The notes under the pieces were generated by a model. It saw nothing but the letters and a program-made list of their open reading frames with translations, was not told the DNA's origin and made no database searches. A stretch of DNA of 64,000 nt, taken from NCBI GenBank assembly GCA_017744355.1, contig JAGIBK010000009.1, positions 1 to 64,000 on the forward strand. Direction: 5' to 3'. The translations under genes were made by a program, and so were the position numbers. Shown in pieces: positions 15,278 to 24,234 of the stretch; position 1 is the stretch's first letter, and each line of letters opens with the position of its first letter. This DNA comes from a bacterium (GTDB lineage Bacteria > Cyanobacteriota > Sericytochromatia > S15B-MN24 > UBA4093).

Positions 15278-16171
15278 CTAAGCGCGACCCATGAGGGTGG
15301 TCTGGTGCTCGGTGAGCACCTCGATCGTGGCGCGAAGCGCGGCCGATCGGGCGGCATTGGGCTGCCAGGCGAGGTAGTACTCCTCGAAATAGGGCTGCGG
15401 CGGATCCGCCACGACGGCTAGACGACCTTCACGCACGTGCGCTCGCACCGCAGGCTCCGGCACGAACACGGCCCCCACGCCCGCCTCGACGAGGGCGATC
15501 GCCGACTCGAGCTGGTCGGCCTCGGCCACGACGTTCCGAGGACAGTCGGCAGGCCAGTGATCCCCCATGTGGCGCTCGGAGGCGCATCCCCCATCCTTCG
15601 GCCAGAAGTGGCCGGGCATTACGTATTCCAGCGCGTGCCAGGGCACGGGCTCCTGGGGCCTGCCGACGATGACGTAGGGCACGCGGCTCAGCAGACGCGC
15701 GGCGAAGGTCTCGCGCGAGGGCTGGTAGGGCAGGACGATCAGGTCGAGTTCGCCGGCCGCAAGCCAGCGCTCCTGCTCCGCGGGCACCATGCCGTACAGG
15801 CGCGGTTTCAGGTGGCGGTGGCGTGCTCGCAGAGTGGCGAGCGCATCGGCGAGAAGGTACTTGTTCCCGAAGGCCGTGCTCCCGATCGAGATCGCCCCGG
15901 CCGGCTCCTCGGATTGCAGGTCCGAGAGCTGCTGCTCGACTGCATCGACCGCCTGCAGGATACCGGGAATCGCCGCTCGCAGCGTACGCCCGGCCGGCGT
16001 CAAGGTCTTGGCGCGCGGACCACGCTCGAGGAGCTTGACCTGGTAATGGCGCTCGAGGCCCGCCAGGGCGTTGCTCAGCGCCTGCGGCGTCACATGCAAT
16101 CGCTCTGCCGCCTGGGCGAGGCTCGAGGCCTCGCTCATCACGATGAAGTACCGTAGCCAGTCGAGATTCAT
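15278..16171 (-). CDS. LysR-family transcriptional regulator
   Basis: The 297-residue product has the LysR N-terminal helix-turn-helix (residues 3-60: WLRYFIVMSEASSLAQAAER and LHVTPQALSNALAGLE) and a periplasmic-binding-like effector domain from about residue 90. It is divergent from the small lipoprotein gene at 16344. The gap contains nested inverted repeats that could be its operator. The inducer is unknown. Confidence 0.92.
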   Translation of the reverse strand: MNLDWLRYFIVMSEASSLAQAAERLHVTPQALSNALAGLERHYQVKLLERGPRAKTLTPAGRTLRAAIPGILQAVDAVEQQLSDLQSEEPAGAISIGSTAFGNKYLLADALATLRARHRHLKPRLYGMVPAEQERWLAAGELDLIVLPYQPSRETFAARLLSRVPYVIVGRPQEPVPWHALEYVMPGHFWPKDGGCASERHMGDHWPADCPRNVVAEADQLESAIALVEAGVGAVFVPEPAVRAHVREGRLAVVADPPQPYFEEYYLAWQPNAARSAALRATIEVLTEHQTTLMGRA

Positions 16172-16244
16172 CTCGCGCGCGCTCCTGCTCTAGCCGCTAA
16201 ATCTTCCTTCTCTGCTTCGTACCCTGAGCAAGCACCGGCAGCAT

Positions 16245-16290
16245 CAAGTGTCGCTTGATAGCCCTCAACGAACACTTGCTTCAATCAAGC
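16245..16290. promoter_or_regulatory. Nested inverted repeats in the LysR-lipoprotein gap
   Basis: CAAGTGT (16245-16251) and ACACTTG (16272-16278) form one dyad. GCTTGAT (16253-16259) and ATCAAGC (16284-16290) form a second that interleaves with the first. Such paired dyads between a LysR gene and its divergent neighbour are typical of LysR-controlled promoters. Confidence 0.45.
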
Positions 16291-16343
16291 CGCCCGGTGC
16301 GCTAATAATAGCCACAAGGTTAAGTTGAGATTAGGAGGAAGTT

Positions 16344-16748
16344 ATGAAGTACGCCTGGATCGTCGCCATCGGTTCCGCTCTCCTGTTGAGCGCTTGTGGC
16401 CAGCCCGGCCTCGTCTCGCCCGGCGCTTCGAAAGCTTCCCCGAACGTGAAGGCGGCCGGCCTCCCCCTCCCCGGCGGCACCGACCTCAACGGCGAAACCG
16501 ATCGCGATCGCGCCATCGACGTCTTCCAGGCCTACCTGAACAAGACCTATCCCAAGAGCCGGACGGGTTTCGTCTACTGCCTGACCAAGCCCGCCCCCGG
16601 CGCAACGTACGTGCTTCAGGCCGATGTCCGCACCCCTGATAACAAGGGCGTGATGTGCGTCGTGCGCGCCACCCTGACGGGCAGCAACCCGGGTTCGGTC
16701 TGGGGCAGCAAGTACACCATCACCTCGGTCGAGGAACTGCCCCGCTAA
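16344..16748 (+). CDS. Small lipoprotein (134 aa)
   Basis: The signal MKYAWIVAIGSALLLSACG gives Cys18. AGGAGGAAGTT precedes the ATG. The mature part has a helix (RDRAIDVFQAYLNKTYPKSR), then strands with TGFVYCLTKPAPGATYVLQA and KYTITSVEEL, and contains two further cysteines. I do not recognise the family. It is divergent from the LysR gene and ends in a strong terminator. Confidence 0.75.
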   Translation: MKYAWIVAIGSALLLSACGQPGLVSPGASKASPNVKAAGLPLPGGTDLNGETDRDRAIDVFQAYLNKTYPKSRTGFVYCLTKPAPGATYVLQADVRTPDNKGVMCVVRATLTGSNPGSVWGSKYTITSVEELPR

Positions 16749-16760
16749 GAGCAGATCGAC

Positions 16761-16799
16761 GGCCCGCCTGTTGCTAGCGCAGCAGGCGGGCCTCTTTTT
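16761..16799 (+). terminator. Intrinsic terminator overlapping the 3' end of the histidine kinase gene
   Basis: GGCCCGCCTG (16761-16770) pairs with CAGGCGGGCC (16783-16792) and is followed by TCTTTTT. The right arm also encodes the last codons of the convergent kinase gene. Confidence 0.85.
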
Positions 16800-19185
16800 C
16801 AGGCGTCATCGCCGGCTGGGCGTTGAGCGGGATCGTGAACCAAAAGGCGCTACCGTGCCCAGGCTCGCTTTCGACGCCGATCTCGCCGCCGTGGGCCTCG
16901 ACAATGGCCTTGGCGATGAAGAGCCCCAGACCGACGCCGCGTCCCCCCGCCTGCTCCAGCCGCTTGAAGCGCTGGAAGAGGTTCGGTTGTTCTTCCTTGA
17001 GAATCCCCTGTCCCGTGTCCACCACCTCGCACCGCAGGTGATCCGCGGTGCGCTCCGCCTTGACCCGGATGGTGCTCCCCGCGCCCGTGTGGTTGATGGC
17101 GTTGACGAGGAGGTTGCGCAGGACCTGGCCGAGGCGCTGGGGGTCACCCTCCATGTCGGGCCAATCGTCGGGCACCAGGTTCTCGAGGTGCTGGCGCTTC
17201 TGCGCGCCCAAGGGGGCGAGATCCTCGATCGCCCCCTCGACCAGCTCCCGGAAAGCGCAGGGGCGCCGGTGGAGGGTGAAGTGGCCGGCCTGTAGTTGCC
17301 CTGCGTTCAGGAGGTCGCTGATCAGCAGGGAGAGTTGCTCGGCATTGCGGTAGATCCGGCCGAGGTAGGTTTCGAGGGTCTGAGCGCTCACGGCCTGCCC
17401 ATCCAACCTCAAGAAGCTGAGCGCTCCCATGATGACGCTGACCGGCGTCTTCAGCTCGTGGCTCACCAGGTTCAGGAACTGCTCCTGCATCTCCTTGGAC
17501 GCCTCGAGCACCGCGATGTGGTGGGCCTGCTGCTGCTCCTTGCGCACAGCGTCGTGCAGGCTCATCCGCAGGGCCAGGGTGTGGGCCAGATCCGTGATGA
17601 GCTGGCGATCGCGCGTCGAGAAGGGCTCGCCAGATCGCTTGGTCCCGAGCTGGAAGAGGCCCAGCACTTCGCCGTGAAGCGAGATCTTGAAGGTCTCGGC
17701 ATCAGGGAAGTCGGAGGGCAAAGGCAAAGGCTCCGGCGCGCCTCCGGGCAAGGTCCCGAGGACCCCTGCCAGGTGCCAGTAAGGGGGCTCGGGCACCTTC
17801 CGGAAGGCGGCGCCGTAGGTGAGGTGGAGGGCCCCGTCCAGCAGGCCGAAGAACGTCTGCGAAAGCTCCGTGATGGTCGGGGTCTCCTGGGCGCAGCGGG
17901 CGAACTCGGCGCGGATGGCGTCGGCATCGTAAGCCGAGCGGAAGAAGGTCCTGTCGAGCCAGGCCTTGGTCCGATCGCGTAGCGGGGCGAAGGCCAGCGC
18001 CACGATCGCCGTGGCCACCATGTTGGCGAACGGCGACTGGCCGCCGATCAGGGCTCCGATCAGGGCCAGGATCGAGGAGTAGAGCGTGAACAGCAGAAGG
18101 CTGATGAGCGCGTAGGTGAGGGCGGGCCTGAAGAGGAGGTCGATGTCGAACAGGCCGTGACGAACGATCGCCACCCCGATCGCGATCGGCAGCATGGCGC
18201 AGGAGGCGGCGCCAAGGTTCAACAGCACCCCGTTGCTGCCCGCGAGCAGGGCGATGACGAGCCCCACGGCCGGCAGCACGGCGAGCCCCGCCCCCCACAG
18301 GAGGATCCTGGCCTGCGCCTTCTCCGTGATCGAGCTGGTCCGACTCGTCAGGGTCCAAGCCGTGTTGACGAACAAGGCCATCCCCCCCAGTCCCGCGAAG
18401 GCGCACGGCACGATGTAGCTCCACTGCGCGTGGGAGGCCTGGGGGTAGAACAAGATGCTGTAGGCGGCCAGCAGGATGCCGGCCAACACGATGAGCGCCT
18501 TGGCGCGGCCCAAGGGCACGCCGAGCTGGCGCGGGAACAGCAGGGCCAGGTTCAAGCCGGAGGCGCCGAACGCGCCGAGGGCCAGGAGGCTCGGAACGTA
18601 GCCGGGCCAGACGTAGGTGGCGCTCGAGTCGAACAGGGTCAGAAAGTGAGCGCTGCCGCCGAGGCAGAGGGCCAGGTGGGCACGGGCCAGGGGATCGCCC
18701 GGCTTCAGAATGGAGACGACGATCCCCATCACCAGGTAGGCGATCGCCGCCAGCCAGTTGCCCAGGAAGATGGAGCACCAGTTCAGCAGGGTGAAGCGCT
18801 CGGTGGCGATGGTCCTGGTAAAGCGCTGCTCGCGGCCGTCCCAGGAGGTGCGGGCGATCTCGTATTGCAGCAGGGTCCCGACGGGCACGGAGGCGACGTG
18901 ATCATAGAGCGCCTGGCTGGAAGCGAGCGGTCGCTGGTCGACGCCGATGATCCGGTCCATGGGGCGCAGGCCGGCCTTGGCCCCGCTCCAGGCATCGGGG
19001 AGCTGGAGGTCGATCTTCTGCCCCCTGAGCACCATGAAGCCGGGGAAAGGCCGATCGATCCAGGGGATGGCGACCCCCAGCATGAGGCCGGCGTAGAGGG
19101 CCAGGACGACGGAAAGTACGGCGGGCCAGAAGCCCATGCCGCGAATCGCGGTGCGAAGGCGTCCGTCCATCTGCTGAGCGCTCAT
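16774..19185 (-). CDS. Membrane sensor histidine kinase with PDZ-like and multi-TM input region (803 aa)
   Basis: From the N-terminus: a first membrane helix (about 18-42), then an extracytoplasmic PDZ-like segment (about 45-135, WSGAKAGLRPMDRIIGVDQR). Seven or so membrane helices span about 140-360, followed by a GAF-like region (about 440-565). HisKA has phospho-acceptor His576 in SHELKTP, and HATPase carries NHTGAGS, DTGQGI and GVGLGLFIAKAIVEAHGG. The start at 19185 follows GAGG; the 51-codon upstream extension runs into the divergent regulator gene and is rejected. The response regulator at 19253 is the evident partner. The signal is unknown. Confidence 0.88.
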   Translation of the reverse strand: MSAQQMDGRLRTAIRGMGFWPAVLSVVLALYAGLMLGVAIPWIDRPFPGFMVLRGQKIDLQLPDAWSGAKAGLRPMDRIIGVDQRPLASSQALYDHVASVPVGTLLQYEIARTSWDGREQRFTRTIATERFTLLNWCSIFLGNWLAAIAYLVMGIVVSILKPGDPLARAHLALCLGGSAHFLTLFDSSATYVWPGYVPSLLALGAFGASGLNLALLFPRQLGVPLGRAKALIVLAGILLAAYSILFYPQASHAQWSYIVPCAFAGLGGMALFVNTAWTLTSRTSSITEKAQARILLWGAGLAVLPAVGLVIALLAGSNGVLLNLGAASCAMLPIAIGVAIVRHGLFDIDLLFRPALTYALISLLLFTLYSSILALIGALIGGQSPFANMVATAIVALAFAPLRDRTKAWLDRTFFRSAYDADAIRAEFARCAQETPTITELSQTFFGLLDGALHLTYGAAFRKVPEPPYWHLAGVLGTLPGGAPEPLPLPSDFPDAETFKISLHGEVLGLFQLGTKRSGEPFSTRDRQLITDLAHTLALRMSLHDAVRKEQQQAHHIAVLEASKEMQEQFLNLVSHELKTPVSVIMGALSFLRLDGQAVSAQTLETYLGRIYRNAEQLSLLISDLLNAGQLQAGHFTLHRRPCAFRELVEGAIEDLAPLGAQKRQHLENLVPDDWPDMEGDPQRLGQVLRNLLVNAINHTGAGSTIRVKAERTADHLRCEVVDTGQGILKEEQPNLFQRFKRLEQAGGRGVGLGLFIAKAIVEAHGGEIGVESEPGHGSAFWFTIPLNAQPAMTPEKEARLLR

Positions 19186-19252
19186 GAGCCTCGTTTCCCC
19201 TCGCGTTCCTTCGCGTTGTGACGCAGCCTGGCAAGTAGGGTAAGCATAACGT

Positions 19253-20065
19253 ATGGAGCAACCGTCCGATACCAGTCGTAAGCAGCATCGTGCCCGGGTT
19301 CTGGTCGCAGAGGACGAAGAAGACCTGCGCCTGACCATCTGCGACTGGCTCGCGATGAAGGGCTATGCGGTCCAGGGAGCCCAGGACGGCCTCGAAGCCC
19401 TGGAAATCGCCTCTCGGCAGGCCTTCGACGTCGTGGTGACAGACCTCAAGATGCCGCGGTGCGACGGCTTGCACCTTTTGAGCGCTCTCAAAGCCCGGGA
19501 TCCGCTCGTCCAGGTCATCTTCCTGACCGGCCAAGCCTCGATGAACGACGCGATCGAGGCCCTGCGCCATGGGCGCAGCTTCGACTTCCTCCAGAAGCCC
19601 TTGAACGACCTTCGCCTGCTCGAGCAGGTGATCGAGCGCGCGCTCGCGCATCGCGCCCAGCAAGCGGACCTGCCGCCCGCCTCCGAGGAGGCGTCCCTTC
19701 CGGCCCAGGCGCTGCCGCCCGGCGTGAGCGAGGAGCCGGTCCTGGTCATGGCCTTCAACTTCCTCGAAGCCCACTTTCGCGAGCCCATCGGCCTGCGCGA
19801 GGTCGCAGCCGCCACGGAGTACTCCCCGGCCTACCTCACCAACCTCATGCGCCTCAAGACCGGGAAAACCATCCAGCAATGGATCCTGCACTACAAGATG
19901 ACCGAGGCGCAACACCTCCTCTCCACCACCGACTGGCCCATCCAACGCATCGCTGCGGCGCTGGGCTACTCGGACGCGAATTACTTCCACCGCCAGTTCC
20001 GCCAGGCGCTCGGAAGCTCGCCGCAAAGTTGGCGTCTTGCGGGCACATCATCGGATCGCGCCTGA
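19253..20065 (+). CDS. Response regulator with AraC-type DNA-binding domain
   Basis: The receiver domain (about 14-125) carries the acidic pair in AEDEED, phospho-acceptor Asp64 in VVTDLKMP, and Lys115 in FLQKPLND. An AraC/XylS double helix-turn-helix follows at about 165-262 (YLTNLMRLKTGKTIQQWIL, ALGYSDANYFHRQFRQALG). It is divergent from its presumed kinase with a 67-base gap. The lipoprotein pair at 20231-23435 lies directly downstream and may be a target. Confidence 0.93.
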   Translation: MEQPSDTSRKQHRARVLVAEDEEDLRLTICDWLAMKGYAVQGAQDGLEALEIASRQAFDVVVTDLKMPRCDGLHLLSALKARDPLVQVIFLTGQASMNDAIEALRHGRSFDFLQKPLNDLRLLEQVIERALAHRAQQADLPPASEEASLPAQALPPGVSEEPVLVMAFNFLEAHFREPIGLREVAAATEYSPAYLTNLMRLKTGKTIQQWILHYKMTEAQHLLSTTDWPIQRIAAALGYSDANYFHRQFRQALGSSPQSWRLAGTSSDRA

Positions 20066-20230
20066 TTCATGGCCTTGCGCACGCTTGTGCGTGCCCGACG
20101 CTGAATCGCCCTGCTGCCCGCGACATGAGCGATAGATCGTCCTACCCGATCGAAAGATCATCCATAGCAATCCACACTCCCAGTTTCCTATGCTTGCTTG
20201 AAGACAAGCGTTCATCGCATAGGAGACCTC

Positions 20231-20692
20231 ATGTCGCGATTCATTCTCACCGCGCTGGCGGGAGCGGTGCTGCTCACGGGCTGCCCCTCTCCTGGCGGCG
20301 ACACCGTGGAGCCCGGGACCTCCGATCAGCCGGACAGCGAGACCCCGGCCTTCAAAACTCAGGCGAGCGTCACGCTGAGTCTCTCGGGGGCCATCCTCCG
20401 GGTTGATCACGTCGAGACGGCGCTCTTCAGGATCGAAGGCGGCACGGAGGTGGTGGTGCCAGGAACGGGCGTCACGATCCGCCGGGACGACTTGCCCCGG
20501 ACCGTTTCCTTGACCGACCTGCACGGCAGCACGACCTACCGTCTCAAGGCCCAGGCCTACGACGCCACCAACCAAGCGGCGGCGACGAACTCCACCGACA
20601 TCGTCGTGGGGAGCGACACGCCCCCTGCCAGCCAGAGCCTGAAGCTCTCGATCCTCGAAATTCCCTTCGCGGGATCCATCTCGCAACCATAG
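20231..20692 (+). CDS. Lipoprotein with the shared FN3-like domain (153 aa)
   Basis: The signal MSRFILTALAGAVLLTGC gives Cys18. The ATG at 20231 follows AGGAGACCTC, so the longer frame from 20198 is rejected. Residues about 45-150 are a single copy of the domain also seen at 6704, 7644 and 9187 (TTYRLKAQAYDATNQ, DIVVGSDTPPASQSLKLSIL). A ten-base gap separates it from the TIG/NHL gene, so the two are co-transcribed and may form a surface complex. Confidence 0.82.
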   Translation: MSRFILTALAGAVLLTGCPSPGGDTVEPGTSDQPDSETPAFKTQASVTLSLSGAILRVDHVETALFRIEGGTEVVVPGTGVTIRRDDLPRTVSLTDLHGSTTYRLKAQAYDATNQAAATNSTDIVVGSDTPPASQSLKLSILEIPFAGSISQP

Positions 20693-20702
20693 GAGCACCT
20701 TG

Positions 20703-23435
20703 ATGCGCAAGCTGAGTCTCACATTGACTCTCCTCACCACCATCTCGATGGTTGGTTGCCGCTTTCCGGGCGGCCTTCCCACCCTCAACCAGCCGGGCCT
20801 GGGAACGATCGAAGGCACTGCCGTCCGCCAGCCGGCCCCGCCCTTCGCTGGCCGCGTGACCTTCGCCCAGCGCTCCGCGCTGACGAGCATGACGGATGTC
20901 GCCAGCGGCGCGACCGTCTCGTTGATCAACACCGGCACCAACCAGACCGTCTCGACGGCCCTGACAAACGCCAACGGCGAGTTCGTCCTCAACTTCTCCA
21001 ACGGCTACGTGGCCGACCCCACCGCGACCTACTTCCTCGAAGCGGTCAAGGGCATGAACGCCAACCAGGCTGGAAACCACGCGGTGCGCGTGCGGACGAT
21101 CGCCAAGTACAGCACCGGCTGGACCAGCATCACCAGCGCCACCCCCGGCAGCGGCACGGTGATCAGCCCTTCGACCACCGCCCTCTCCATCGGCGCGGGG
21201 CTCGTCAACGGCAACCCGAATCCCTTCAATTTCTCGTCCTTGGTAGGCTCCTTGACCGGGGGCGCCACCGGGGCGTACCAGGCGGTCAGCGGACTTTCGG
21301 CCGATGAGCACACCGCCATCCTGGGCCTGGTCGAGACCATCCTGGCCGATGGGCAGGACCCGGTCGCCAACGTCGGGATGACCCGGGACGATGGGCAAAC
21401 CCACTGGACCCGGCTCAACGTGGCTCCGGTCATCACCGCCTTCACCCCGGCTCAAGCCATGGTCGCTGCGAGCGTGACCGTGAGCGGCTCGGGCTTCAGC
21501 CCGATCGCCGCCAGCAACATCCTCAAGTTCAACGGCGAGGCAGCCGTGCCCACGAGCGCGAGCACGACCGGCCTGACGACGAATGTCCCGGCTGGTGCGA
21601 CCTCAGGGCCGACCTCTCTCCAGGTCGGTAACTTGAGCGTCCTCGGGCCCAACTTCTCGGTCCTGCCGACGATCAGCGACTTCGCCCCCAAGCAGGGTGA
21701 GCCCGGAACGCTCGTCACCCTCACGGGAACGGGCTTCGACGGCAAGGTCCGGACGAACAACCTGGTCGAGTTCGACGGGGTTGCCGGCACAATCACCGAG
21801 GCCAAGGCGACCAGCCTCAAGGTCCTGGTCCCCGCGGGGGCTGGCAACGGCCGTATCACCGTGACGGTCAACGGCCAGCCGGTCACGACCACCGACACCT
21901 ATTTGGCCGTCTCCGTCATCCGGACGGTTGCCGGCACCTGGGCGCCCAAGTCGACGTTGGCCGCCGACTGGCAGGCGCCCTATCAAACCATGGCCTTCGA
22001 CGCCGACGGCAATCTCTACACCGCCGCATCGGCTCTCAACCTGGTGTTCAAGATTTCCACGTCGGGGATTCTCACGACCGTGGCAGGAAACGGCATCACG
22101 GGATTTGACGGGGACGGCGGGCCCGCCACTGCCGCCAAGCTGAACAATCCTCAGGGCGTGGCCGTGGATGCCCAGGGCAACCTCTACATCGCCGATACGG
22201 ACAACCACTGCATCCGTAAGGTCACAAACGGTGTGATCACGACCGTGGCCGGAAACGGCGCGTCGGGATTCTCGGGGAACGGCGGGCCTGCCACCAGCGC
22301 CAAGCTGTACTATCCTCAAGGCGTGGCCGTGGACGCAACGGGCAACCTCTACATCGCCGATACGAACAATCAACGCATCCGCAAGGTCACCAACGGCACG
22401 ATCTCGACCGTGGCCGGAAACGGCAGCTACGGATACGACGGAGACGACAAGGCAGCCACCAGCGCCAGGCTGGCCTATCCTCGTGGCGTGGCCGTGGACG
22501 CATCGGACAACCTCTACATCGCCGATACGAACAATGGCCGCATCCGAAAGGTCAGCAACGGGACGATCGCGACCGTGGCCGGCCGCCCCGCTTCTAGCGG
22601 AGCCCTCGCGGGCGGAAACGCCCTGAGCATTGCGCTCGGCGCCCCCTCGGCGGTGGCGGAAGCCAAGAATGGCGACCTCTACATCGCCGATTCGAACAAC
22701 GACGTGGTCTGGAAACTCAGCCAGGGCAACCTCTCGGTCGTGGATACCGGCACCGAGGAGCTGAGCTATCCCCTGGGCGTGGCGGAGGCCAAGAATGGCG
22801 ACCTCTACATCGCCGATTCGGGCAACAATCGAGTCCTCAAGGTCACAAGCGACGGCACCACCTCGGTCGTTGAGATTGACGGCATGTACCAGCCCAACGC
22901 CGTGGCGGTGGACAAGGACGACGCGCTCTACGTCTCCAGCGGGGACAGTAAGAAGGTCATCAAGGTCGAAGGCGAGACCATCACGACCGTATACACCGAC
23001 GACAACAAGCGCCCTCGCGGCGTGGCGGTGGATGCCACGGGCAACCTCTATCTCGCCATCGCGAACGAGCCCCAGGTCCTCAAGGTCAGCCTCGACGGCA
23101 CCGTCACGGTCGTGGCCGGAACCGGCGGCTACGGGTACTCGGGGGACGGCGGGCTGGCCACCTACGCTCGAATTGGCAAATCGAACGGCCTGGCGGTGGA
23201 CGCCTCGGGCAACCTCTACATCGCCGACAGGGAAAACAGTGTCATCCGCAAGGTCGACCTGAAAACCGGCCTGATCTCGACCGTGGTCGGGAACGGCATG
23301 GACGGGTACTCGGGCGACGGCGGCGCGCCCGCCAAGGCCCAACTGGACGAACCGCAGGGCCTGGCGATGGGTGCATCGGGCACCCTCTACATCGCCGATA
23401 CCGATAACCGGGTCGTTCGTTCCATCGGGTTCTAA
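20703..23435 (+). CDS. Large lipoprotein with two IPT/TIG domains and an NHL-repeat propeller (910 aa)
   Basis: The signal ends ISMVGC with Cys19. A carboxypeptidase-regulatory-like segment (about 40-110, GATVSLINTG, NANGEFVL) precedes two TIG domains (about 240-315 and 325-400, each with ITAFTP or ISDFAP and VTVSGSGF or VTLTGTGF). About nine NHL repeats run from about residue 410 to the end, with the phrase GNLYIADTDNHCIRKV recurring. Coding DNA of adjacent NHL units is nearly identical over tens of bases (around 22170-22560). The ATG follows AGGAGCACCTTG. It is probably a cell-surface binding or adhesion protein. Confidence 0.9.
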   Translation: MRKLSLTLTLLTTISMVGCRFPGGLPTLNQPGLGTIEGTAVRQPAPPFAGRVTFAQRSALTSMTDVASGATVSLINTGTNQTVSTALTNANGEFVLNFSNGYVADPTATYFLEAVKGMNANQAGNHAVRVRTIAKYSTGWTSITSATPGSGTVISPSTTALSIGAGLVNGNPNPFNFSSLVGSLTGGATGAYQAVSGLSADEHTAILGLVETILADGQDPVANVGMTRDDGQTHWTRLNVAPVITAFTPAQAMVAASVTVSGSGFSPIAASNILKFNGEAAVPTSASTTGLTTNVPAGATSGPTSLQVGNLSVLGPNFSVLPTISDFAPKQGEPGTLVTLTGTGFDGKVRTNNLVEFDGVAGTITEAKATSLKVLVPAGAGNGRITVTVNGQPVTTTDTYLAVSVIRTVAGTWAPKSTLAADWQAPYQTMAFDADGNLYTAASALNLVFKISTSGILTTVAGNGITGFDGDGGPATAAKLNNPQGVAVDAQGNLYIADTDNHCIRKVTNGVITTVAGNGASGFSGNGGPATSAKLYYPQGVAVDATGNLYIADTNNQRIRKVTNGTISTVAGNGSYGYDGDDKAATSARLAYPRGVAVDASDNLYIADTNNGRIRKVSNGTIATVAGRPASSGALAGGNALSIALGAPSAVAEAKNGDLYIADSNNDVVWKLSQGNLSVVDTGTEELSYPLGVAEAKNGDLYIADSGNNRVLKVTSDGTTSVVEIDGMYQPNAVAVDKDDALYVSSGDSKKVIKVEGETITTVYTDDNKRPRGVAVDATGNLYLAIANEPQVLKVSLDGTVTVVAGTGGYGYSGDGGLATYARIGKSNGLAVDASGNLYIADRENSVIRKVDLKTGLISTVVGNGMDGYSGDGGAPAKAQLDEPQGLAMGASGTLYIADTDNRVVRSIGF

Positions 23436-23464
23436 CCCCCGAGGAGTTTCGGAATCGGTATGCC

Positions 23465-23495
23465 AGAGGCAGGGGGATCACCCCTGCCTCTTTTT
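23465..23495 (+). terminator. Intrinsic terminator after the TIG/NHL gene
   Basis: AGAGGCAGGGG pairs with CCCCTGCCTCT around a short loop, followed by a T run. Confidence 0.85.
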
Positions 23496-23567
23496 CGATC
23501 CCAAGGCAAGCGCTCACTCAAAATTTTGCGACACCCTTAAGCTCATTCAGGCCGCCCCCTTCATCCG

Positions 23568-24080
23568 CTAGCGGTAGGTCACGACGGTGAAGCCCTCATC
23601 CGGAAATGGGGGGACGAAGTACTTCGTTATTGCATCGAACTCGGCGTCACTGGTCTTGAATTCGTGAGCGCCCGTTTCGTTGCGCAGTCGCAGACGTGCC
23701 TTGCACTCCTCGTCCGAGACGTCGAGGTAGTGCAGACAATGAGTGGCCTGGACTTTCTCGACGAGCTCTCGCATCCATTGGCGACTCCCGCGCGTGTTCG
23801 CGGGAAAGTCGAGGACCACCGAGAGGCCGGCACGCAGCAATTGCTCGATATGACCGCTCATGGCATCGCGTAGCCGCGTCGTGCAGCGAACATAGTCCGC
23901 GAGGGCGCTTATCTCACCCGGATAGAGGCGATTGAGCCATTCGTCCTCGCTGATCAGGACGGTCTTCGGGGCAGCCGCCAGTTTACGGGTCAACGTCGAC
24001 TTTCCCGCCGCGATCTTTCCGCACACCAGGTGCAGCGTCGGAGCTTGGGCCTTCTGTCGGGTTGGATCTTGAGCTTCCAT
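23568..24080 (-). CDS. P-loop ATPase/kinase of the AAA_33 (zeta-toxin-like) type, 170 aa
   Basis: Walker A is GKIAAGKST (21-29). A DEW segment follows in LISEDEWLNRLYPGEI, and an arginine-rich lid in ARLRLRNETGAHEF. This matches small ATP-dependent kinases of the AAA_33 family, which include nucleotide, sugar and antibiotic kinases. The substrate cannot be told from sequence alone. The ATG at 24080 follows AGGAGGTCTCC, so a longer frame is rejected. Upstream lies a short leader ORF and a terminator-like hairpin that may control expression. Confidence 0.82.
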   Translation of the reverse strand: MEAQDPTRQKAQAPTLHLVCGKIAAGKSTLTRKLAAAPKTVLISEDEWLNRLYPGEISALADYVRCTTRLRDAMSGHIEQLLRAGLSVVLDFPANTRGSRQWMRELVEKVQATHCLHYLDVSDEECKARLRLRNETGAHEFKTSDAEFDAITKYFVPPFPDEGFTVVTYR

Positions 24081-24123
24081 GGAGACCTCCTGCTTGGTCG
24101 AATCGTCCCCAGGAGGTAGCAAA

Positions 24124-24181
24124 AAACCCGCCTCGCTGGGGCGGGTTTCGTCGACGGCACTAAAGCAAGCGAAAACCCACC
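24124..24181 (-). terminator. Terminator with an alternative (antiterminator-like) pairing in the kinase leader
   Basis: On the minus strand AAACCCGCC and GGCGGGTTT (24148-24140 and 24132-24124) form a hairpin followed by six T, 44 bases before the kinase ATG. An upstream segment GGTGGGTTTTCGC (24181-24169) can pair instead with the hairpin's 5' arm CGAAACCCGCC (24150-24140). That mutually exclusive arrangement is typical of attenuators. It could also simply end the upstream DUF488 transcript. Confidence 0.6.
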
Positions 24182-24183
24182 AT

Positions 24184-24234
24184 TCAATGAATGGCGGTAA
24201 TGATCACGTCGGCTTGCAGGTGCGCGTAACTCAT
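24184..24234 (-). CDS. Putative 16-codon leader peptide
   Basis: ATG 24234-24232 lies six bases after AAAGGAGTC-type ribosome sequence and reads MSYAHLQADVIITAIH before TGA at 24184-24186. It precedes the alternative hairpins and the P-loop kinase gene. No run of a single amino acid is present, so the amino-acid attenuation model does not fit in an obvious way. A TTGACA at 24270-24265 is too close for standard initiation ahead of the ribosome site, so read-through from the upstream genes may supply the transcript. Confidence 0.5.
   Translation of the reverse strand: MSYAHLQADVIITAIH

Noticed and set aside
18157-19221. 354-codon + strand frame inside the histidine kinase gene
   Set aside because: Antisense shadow of a gene with clear domains; composition is unlike a protein.
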